DNA from: Kiritimatiellia bacterium
Lineage (GTDB): Bacteria > Verrucomicrobiota > Kiritimatiellia > RFP12 > UBA1067
NCBI GenBank assembly: GCA_016296065.1
Contig: JAEDKA010000006.1
Coordinates: 27,488 to 91,487 of the forward strand
Length of the DNA: 64,000 nucleotides
Reading direction: 5' to 3'
Part shown: in pieces, positions 60,601 to 64,000 of the stretch
How positions within the stretch are numbered: position 1 is the first letter of the stretch
Layout of the letters: each line of letters opens with the position of its first letter
Position numbers and translations under genes: made by a program
Notes under the pieces: model-generated
What the model was told of the DNA's origin: nothing
Seen by the model: only the letters and a program-made list of their open reading frames with translations
Databases searched by the model: none

Positions 60601-60828
60601 ACCAAGCACGTTGGAGCATCCGTAAAGACGCGCGAAGATCGCCATGAGCGGATGTGGATTCACCGCCGCCGAGTCTAGTCCCTTCCACAACGCCATCAAA
60701 TGCGCGCCTTCGCCCGGAAACGCATATGTCGCCATTGAGACAAAGTACAGGACCGCCGCCGCGCCTCCAAGCGCGAGCGCGAAGATCCAGTCCCTGCGAC
60801 GAGTGTCAGCCTTCTTGTATCCTGCCAT
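57622..60828 (-). CDS. Large membrane protein with TPR repeats
   Basis: A 1068-residue protein. The N-terminal 380 residues have about ten or more transmembrane helices, arranged like a DUF2723 or glycosyltransferase-type (GT-C) membrane domain (WIFALALGGAAAVLYF, YAFPGEGAHLMALWKG). A soluble domain follows, and then tetratricopeptide repeats from about 590 to the end (RSNLLNMMASLYASDSDSKRSRATYQQVLDS, NDLAEVLRRTKRYEEAERYARLA). The ATG at 60828 has AGGGAGA upstream. A role in polymer or envelope assembly with the downstream UbiA gene is inferred. Confidence 0.7.
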   Translation of the reverse strand: MAGYKKADTRRRDWIFALALGGAAAVLYFVSMATYAFPGEGAHLMALWKGLDSAAVNPHPLMAIFARLYGCSNVLGPVCGAISVACIFHFTAFFVRERINGEMLVEYADRMSALAGVVASVMFMISPAAREAFTHLSSFGFDAMWALLAAVAFIPYARSGKSLGWLWVLLVGVLVGLGLADSPVFALLAPLYIAGVWCVSSKRGGRPYGAAFGFILVAIATFFIYAPSAAGDFTESMRESAKEAAGWLKVEGWILVASFSILPFVVSLFSSKSAYNKESGLSSWIFHVMLSFVSILAIATPLAPSELLRPYGLLPVIPCAFVAFTAAYLVAYWWLLVVAKVRKNESVDAAPTALKGRPLALAVLPVLALVFGISALLALFSFDGSRGAFADRTAERLIADLGDRTWFVTDGLLDDHLRLAAARAGRELNLVCLQRDMDDRYLDELAALVEQKGIGGDKNRELALSLKLGVLAFVQDWFAAEKDSVASKVAIFGAPDLWYAAGIKAVPEFLFFGANPAAKVDWGAWEEFDAVLAKPKGVASWGSYRLWKENDPVELMRLRLRQHAGLVANDRGVYLQDEGKDDDAFALYELVLDSIDKDNVCALFNEFEMARSGHAKASQKKGELEKALKAIVEDKDRRYVLWKLANVYGYIRSPEIFVRLGYAWAKSGRPGEALNQIRRAIDFVPSESRSNLLNMMASLYASDSDSKRSRATYQQVLDSDSDNHDALIGLMRLELLEGNSQRAIEYLERATKSAADDPRIAGELAMLHLMKGELAEARAAARQAVDREPSDMRAWSLLVSIALQQADAAKDRAEKSKMLKEVEDSLIPEMEKHAADKNDYYIQSARAFLLVRKGIENRKDARDAFAKAAKARPDVQATQDLVLGLDIQLNDTVDAEFHAREVLRRNRKAPLANYVMGSLALQKGDNEEAETYLRRAADAPQPVVLAQNDLAEVLRRTKRYEEAERYARLAVKTSPELYVAWETLGSILMDANGDLNEAEQCINKACELSRSADGKEEDVRMLVSLARVQVAKGDKQRANMTIRKVQGRIKELSDFEKGEFEELKKSAR

Positions 60829-60899
60829 CACATCTCCCTTTTTTCATGTATCCACCGAAGAAGCGAACATTGCGCCCACCCGACAGTGTGTTAACGGAT

Positions 60900-60908
60900 A
60901 TTATATCA
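60900..60908 (-). promoter_or_regulatory. Extended -10 promoter of the TPR-WP-UbiA operon
   Basis: TGATATAAT on the minus strand, 71 nt before the ATG at 60828, directly after the stop of the U32 peptidase gene. Confidence 0.6.
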
Positions 60909-60915
60909 CATTCCG

Positions 60916-62163
60916 TCAAAGCGATGTTGGACGATGCTCGACAAAGAACACCTTGTCTCCGACGCGGCAACGCGGACACTTGAACGTCACCCAAGTGCCC
61001 TTCTCTCCCACGACGGGAGTCTCGTCGTCGCGCCTGAGCTCGCCGAGCGTCAGCTCGAGGACGCCGGTCGTCGGACCGTGCACCTGGATTTCGTCCCCCG
61101 GGCGTATCTCATGGTCCTGTATCTTCACCTGCGCGATGCCAGCCTTGAGGAAGTAGTCCACTACGATGCCGACATGCCGCTTAACCGTAGTCGCGAGAGA
61201 ATCCTCGCTGTCCGCGAACTGGTCCGCACCGGGCCGCCCGAAATACATGCCGTCCGCGAACTCGCGGTGGAAGACCGTCTCGAGCTTCGCCCTGAGCCTC
61301 GCGACGAGGTCGGGTCCGTATGTGCCGGCAATCACCGCATCCACGGCCTCGCGGTACGCCTCGACGCACGTCTTGACGTAGTTCGCGTTGCGGGCGCGTC
61401 CCTCGATCTTGAAGGACGCGATGCCTGCGGCCATCAGCTTGTCGACGAATCCAATGGAGCAGAGATCCTTCGCCGAGAGCACGGTGTGCGGCTCGACCTC
61501 GAACGCGGTCTTCGCCTCATGCACGGGATTGCCGTCCTTGTCGACGTAGAGATCGACAGCCTGCACCTTGAAGCGCCTTCTGCACGGCTGCACGCACTCC
61601 CCGCGGCAGGCGCTCTTTCCGAAGACGTCCTGGCTCATGAAGCACCGTCCGGACTCCGCGACGCACTGCGCGCCATGTACGAAACACTCGATCTCGGGCG
61701 AATCGCCGAGTTCGTCGTGGATGCGCTTCACCTCCGCAAGAGTGCATTCGCGCGCAAGCACCACGCGCGTAGCGCCCTGATCCGCAAGGAACCTGACGGC
61801 AAGCGAATTCGACGTCGACATCTGCGTGGAGACGTGGAACGTCGCTCCGTGCCTGCGGCAGAGCGATATGACGCCCCAGTCGGACACGATGAACGCGTCG
61901 ACGTAAGGCTTCGCGGCGACGATGGTGCGCTCAACATCCTCCACCTCGCCCTCGAACATGATGGCGTTGAGCGCAAGGTAGCGCTTGACCTTTCCGCACC
62001 GGCGCGCGATCTCCGGCAGGTCCTCCGCCTTGAAATTGACGCCGCTCCTCGCACGCATGTTGAACGTGCCGAGTCCGAAATACACCGCGTCCGCACCCGC
62101 GTCTATCGCCGCCTGCAGGCACGTGAAGTCGCCAGCCGGCGCAAGTATCTCCGGACGTTTCAT
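60916..62163 (-). CDS. U32-family peptidase / tRNA hydroxylation protein
   Basis: A 415-residue U32 protein. ILAPAGDFTCLQAAIDAGADAVYFG opens the barrel. The Cys-rich cluster GAQCVAESGRCFMSQDVFGKSACRGECVQPC holds ligands for an iron-sulfur cluster. FKIEGRARNANYVKTCVEAYREA is typical. E. coli relatives (TrhP/YegQ) act in 5-hydroxyuridine formation in tRNA. The C-terminal segment (KCPRCRVGDKVFFVEH) adds another CxxC. It directly abuts the ispF stop. Confidence 0.88.
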   Translation of the reverse strand: MKRPEILAPAGDFTCLQAAIDAGADAVYFGLGTFNMRARSGVNFKAEDLPEIARRCGKVKRYLALNAIMFEGEVEDVERTIVAAKPYVDAFIVSDWGVISLCRRHGATFHVSTQMSTSNSLAVRFLADQGATRVVLARECTLAEVKRIHDELGDSPEIECFVHGAQCVAESGRCFMSQDVFGKSACRGECVQPCRRRFKVQAVDLYVDKDGNPVHEAKTAFEVEPHTVLSAKDLCSIGFVDKLMAAGIASFKIEGRARNANYVKTCVEAYREAVDAVIAGTYGPDLVARLRAKLETVFHREFADGMYFGRPGADQFADSEDSLATTVKRHVGIVVDYFLKAGIAQVKIQDHEIRPGDEIQVHGPTTGVLELTLGELRRDDETPVVGEKGTWVTFKCPRCRVGDKVFFVEHRPTSL

Positions 62164-62646
62164 CTACTCGGCCTTCGACTCGCGCAAAAGCGCGACGGCA
62201 TGGACTACAATGCCCTTCCCCGCACCGACGTCGTCCATCTTCTCGTTCGTCTTTCCCTTTACGGAGACACGTCCGATGCCGACGCCCATAAGTCCGGCGA
62301 GGGTGGATCGCATAAGATCGACGAACGGACGAAGCTTCGGGCGCTCGCAGATCACCGTCGCGTCGATGTTCTCTATTGCATAGCCCGCCCCGCGCACCTC
62401 GTAGACCGCCGCGCGCAGAAGCTCGGCGGAGTCCGCGCCGCGCCACTTCTCGTCCGTGTCCGGAAAGTGCGAACCGATGTCGCCCAGCGCCGCAGCGCCG
62501 AAAAGCGCGTCGATTATCGCATGGACCAGGACGTCTCCGTCGGAGTGCGCCTTGAGTCCGGCGCAGTCGGGAATGAGCACACCTCCGAGAACGAGCGGCT
62601 TTCCGTCCTCGAAGACATGCGAGTCATATCCGAATCCAATGCGCAT
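62164..62646 (-). CDS. ispF: 2-C-methyl-D-erythritol 2,4-cyclodiphosphate synthase
   Basis: A 160-residue enzyme of the MEP isoprenoid pathway. Metal ligands are Asp8 and His10 in GFGYDSH and a His in LKAHSDGDVLVHAI. DIGSHFPDTDEKW and the C-terminal GKTNEKMDDVGAGKGI are conserved. No ribosome site is clear; a TAAACT box ends 8 nt upstream of the ATG, so this start might also be leaderless, or it may be read from the dapA transcript 31 bp upstream. Confidence 0.95.
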   Translation of the reverse strand: MRIGFGYDSHVFEDGKPLVLGGVLIPDCAGLKAHSDGDVLVHAIIDALFGAAALGDIGSHFPDTDEKWRGADSAELLRAAVYEVRGAGYAIENIDATVICERPKLRPFVDLMRSTLAGLMGVGIGRVSVKGKTNEKMDDVGAGKGIVVHAVALLRESKAE

Positions 62647-62677
62647 GGAATAACAGTTTAAAGTTGAAGACTAGCGA

Positions 62678-63559
62678 CTAACCACTAATCAATCCGAGAG
62701 AAGCCAGTGTCTTCCTCATCTGCGCGAGTTTCGCGTCGTCCGTCTCGCAGAGCGGAAGGCGGAATACTCTTTCGATCTTGTGCATCATCCAGAGAGCCTC
62801 CTTCACCATGACGGGGTTCACGTCGATGAAGAGGTCGTGGAAGAGCGGATAATACTTCGCATGAAGCTCCCTCGCGCCAGCGAAGTCGCCTGCGCGCGCA
62901 AGGCGCACCATATCGCCCATTTCCTTCGGAATGACATTCGACGCGACGGAGATAACGCCGTCCGCACCGACGGAAATCATCGGCAGCGCGAGCGAGTCGT
63001 CGCCGGAAAGGACTGTGAAGTCGGGGAGACGGTATTTAATCGCGCTGACGCGATCGACGGAACCGGCGGCCTCCTTGATGGCGATGACGTTGGGGTGCTT
63101 CGCGAGGCGCACGACAACATCGAGCGGAATCTCGCGTCCGGAACGTCCCGGCACATTGTAGAGGACAACGGGAAGCCCGAGATCGGCGACTGTCATGAAA
63201 TGGCGGTAGAGCCCTTCGGGATTCGGCTTGTTGTAGTAGGGCGTCACCTGCAGGCAGGCATCCGCCCCGCCGTAGCCGATGGCCGCCTTGGTGAGAGAGA
63301 CGGCTTCGCTCGTGGAGTTCGCGCCAGTTCCGGCGATGATCTTGCACTTGCCGGCTGCGAATTCTATCGTCTTCTCGATGACCTTGTGATGTTCTTCGTG
63401 GGAGAGCGTGGGCGACTCGCCGCTTGTGCCAACGGAACAGATTCCCTCCACTCCAGCAGCAGTCTGTTCCTCGACAAGCGCTTTGAGAGCGCCGTAGTCA
63501 ACGGAACCATCTTTCGAAAACGGCGTCACAAGCGCCGTGATAGTGCCTGAAATTTTCAT
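62678..63559 (-). CDS. dapA: 4-hydroxy-tetrahydrodipicolinate synthase
   Basis: A 293-residue enzyme condensing pyruvate and aspartate semialdehyde in lysine and diaminopimelate synthesis. TSGESPTLSHEEH, the Tyr in PYYNKP, the YNVPGRSG motif, the Schiff-base Lys in VIAIKEAAG, and GDDSLALPMISVGADGVISV are all present. The ATG at 63559 was chosen because the extended -10 ends 8 nt upstream; the longer open frame reads through promoter and repeats. Confidence 0.95.
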   Translation of the reverse strand: MKISGTITALVTPFSKDGSVDYGALKALVEEQTAAGVEGICSVGTSGESPTLSHEEHHKVIEKTIEFAAGKCKIIAGTGANSTSEAVSLTKAAIGYGGADACLQVTPYYNKPNPEGLYRHFMTVADLGLPVVLYNVPGRSGREIPLDVVVRLAKHPNVIAIKEAAGSVDRVSAIKYRLPDFTVLSGDDSLALPMISVGADGVISVASNVIPKEMGDMVRLARAGDFAGARELHAKYYPLFHDLFIDVNPVMVKEALWMMHKIERVFRLPLCETDDAKLAQMRKTLASLGLISG

Positions 63560-63567
63560 GGCCGTAT

Positions 63568-63576
63568 AGTATACCA
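63568..63576 (-). promoter_or_regulatory. Extended -10 promoter of dapA
   Basis: TGGTATACT on the minus strand ends 8 nt before the ATG at 63559. No ribosome site fits between, so a leaderless or near-leaderless mRNA is predicted. Confidence 0.65.
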
Positions 63577-63599
63577 AATTTTCGCCCTTACAACGCGTG

Positions 63600-63960
63600 G
63601 AAGTGAAAAAAAGAGCTGACATGGGGAGCGTTTGTGAAGCGGCGGGACGCACCCCGCATTGAGCTCGCCTACGGCGACTTCGGCCTTCGGCCTCGGGGGA
63701 TATGCTTCCCCCAGTCAGGTTCCCACGAAGCGGCGGGACGCCGCTTCCCCCAGTCAGATTTGCCCCGGAGGGCATGAAAAAAGCCGGCGTATGCCAGAGA
63801 AATAAAAAAGCCGGCGTATCCCCCTCGGCGAAGCCGAGCCCGAAGGGCGCGCTAGCGGGGGTGCATATCCACCGACCGAAGGTCGCTCGCGCAGCGAGTC
63901 GCTAGAGTGGTGCCGTAGGACGCCGACGGGTTTTTTCATGCCCGGAGGGCATGAAAAAAG
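63600..63960. repeat. Repeat-rich stretch downstream of the 5S rRNA
   Basis: No gene. It has repeated GCGGCGGGACGC and CCCCCAGTCAG units (63635-63760). Several copies of AAAAAAGCCGGCG (63779-63830, 63953-63968) on the plus strand read as CGCCGGCTTTTTT terminators on the minus strand. A palindrome lies at 63937-63957 (TTCATGCCC/GGGCATGAA). GTAGGACGCCG at 63916 is the inverse of the 5S tail CGGCGTCCTAC at 63964. Confidence 0.6.
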
Positions 63961-64000
63961 CCGGCGGCGTCCTACTCTCGCATGGGCGGGTCCCACACTA
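63961..64000 (-). rRNA. rrf: 5S ribosomal RNA, 3' end only
   Basis: The minus strand from the right edge reads TAGTGTGGGACCCGCCCATG then CGAGAGTAGGACGCCGCCGG. This matches the conserved 3' portion of bacterial 5S rRNA (GTAGTGTGGGG...CCCATGCGAGAGTAGG). It is followed by CTTTTTT as terminator. The rest of the gene, and probably a 16S-23S-5S operon, lies beyond the window. Confidence 0.85.

Noticed and set aside
60934..62661. 575-codon plus-strand frame opposite the U32 and ispF genes
   Set aside because: Covers two well-supported minus-strand genes; Arg/Asp/Val/His-rich shadow.
63560..63775. N-terminal extension of dapA to 63775
   Set aside because: It crosses the promoter and repeat units; the DapA family start MKISGTITALVTPF is at 63559.
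1..64000. tRNA genes
   Set aside because: I looked for GGTTCGAATCC-type T-loops with matching stems and found none; a dedicated scan could still find one.

Overview
The window looks like a chromosomal segment of a GC-rich, Gram-negative-type bacterium, probably of the PVC group. A Verrucomicrobiota/Kiritimatiellota-like, carbohydrate-degrading lineage fits best. This is inferred from the mix of FtsH/CdaA/FtsK core genes, DUF1080 and NHL-type secreted proteins, many secreted glycosidases, and AraC-fused XylR regulation. No phylogenetic marker was tested. Most recognisable promoters are extended -10 boxes (TGnTATAAT-like) with no obvious -35, and several lie so close to the start codon that the mRNA would be leaderless.

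Region 1 (1-16.3 kb) is a lower-GC accessory island. It carries a YefM/YoeB toxin-antitoxin pair, two lipoproteins (one with four repeated modules), and a group II intron with its reverse transcriptase. It also carries a VapBC pair, an AbiE-type pair whose nucleotidyltransferase is frameshifted, a full DUF4143 ATPase and a truncated relative. Two AlbA_2/HATPase/winged-helix proteins share near-identical promoter and 3' end sequences. Between these genes lie interspersed repeats, hairpins, an inverted-repeat-bounded element and a tandem palindrome array. The intron sits inside a copy of one interspersed repeat; an intact copy at 15060 defines both intron ends.

Region 2 (16.3-24.7 kb) is one tightly overlapping plus-strand operon: ftsH, cdaA, a 62-aa CdaR-like membrane peptide, ftsK, a RodZ-like protein, nagB, a small zinc-ribbon protein and a secreted or membrane-anchored nuclease. 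It links membrane proteolysis, c-di-AMP, chromosome segregation, cell shape and amino-sugar metabolism.

Region 3 (24.8-55.1 kb) is a polysaccharide-utilisation region, plausibly for a galactan or arabinogalactan. It encodes GH43, GH16, GH63-like and GH2 enzymes and three giant secreted proteins of about 1,250-1,330 aa. It also encodes a XylR-type regulator, a two-component system, two uronate-pathway reductases, a DMT permease and a fused DUF1080/sugar-isomerase lipoprotein. Three promoters (at 29951, 41781 and 44221) share a C-run/G-run operator at exactly 23 bp from the -10 box, so they form a local regulon.

Region 4 (55.1-64 kb) returns to housekeeping genes: thioredoxin, a TPR membrane protein/WP-repeat protein/UbiA prenyltransferase operon, and dapA-ispF-U32 peptidase. 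It ends in a repeat-rich stretch and the 3' end of a 5S rRNA gene that enters from the right edge on the minus strand, so an rRNA operon lies just outside.
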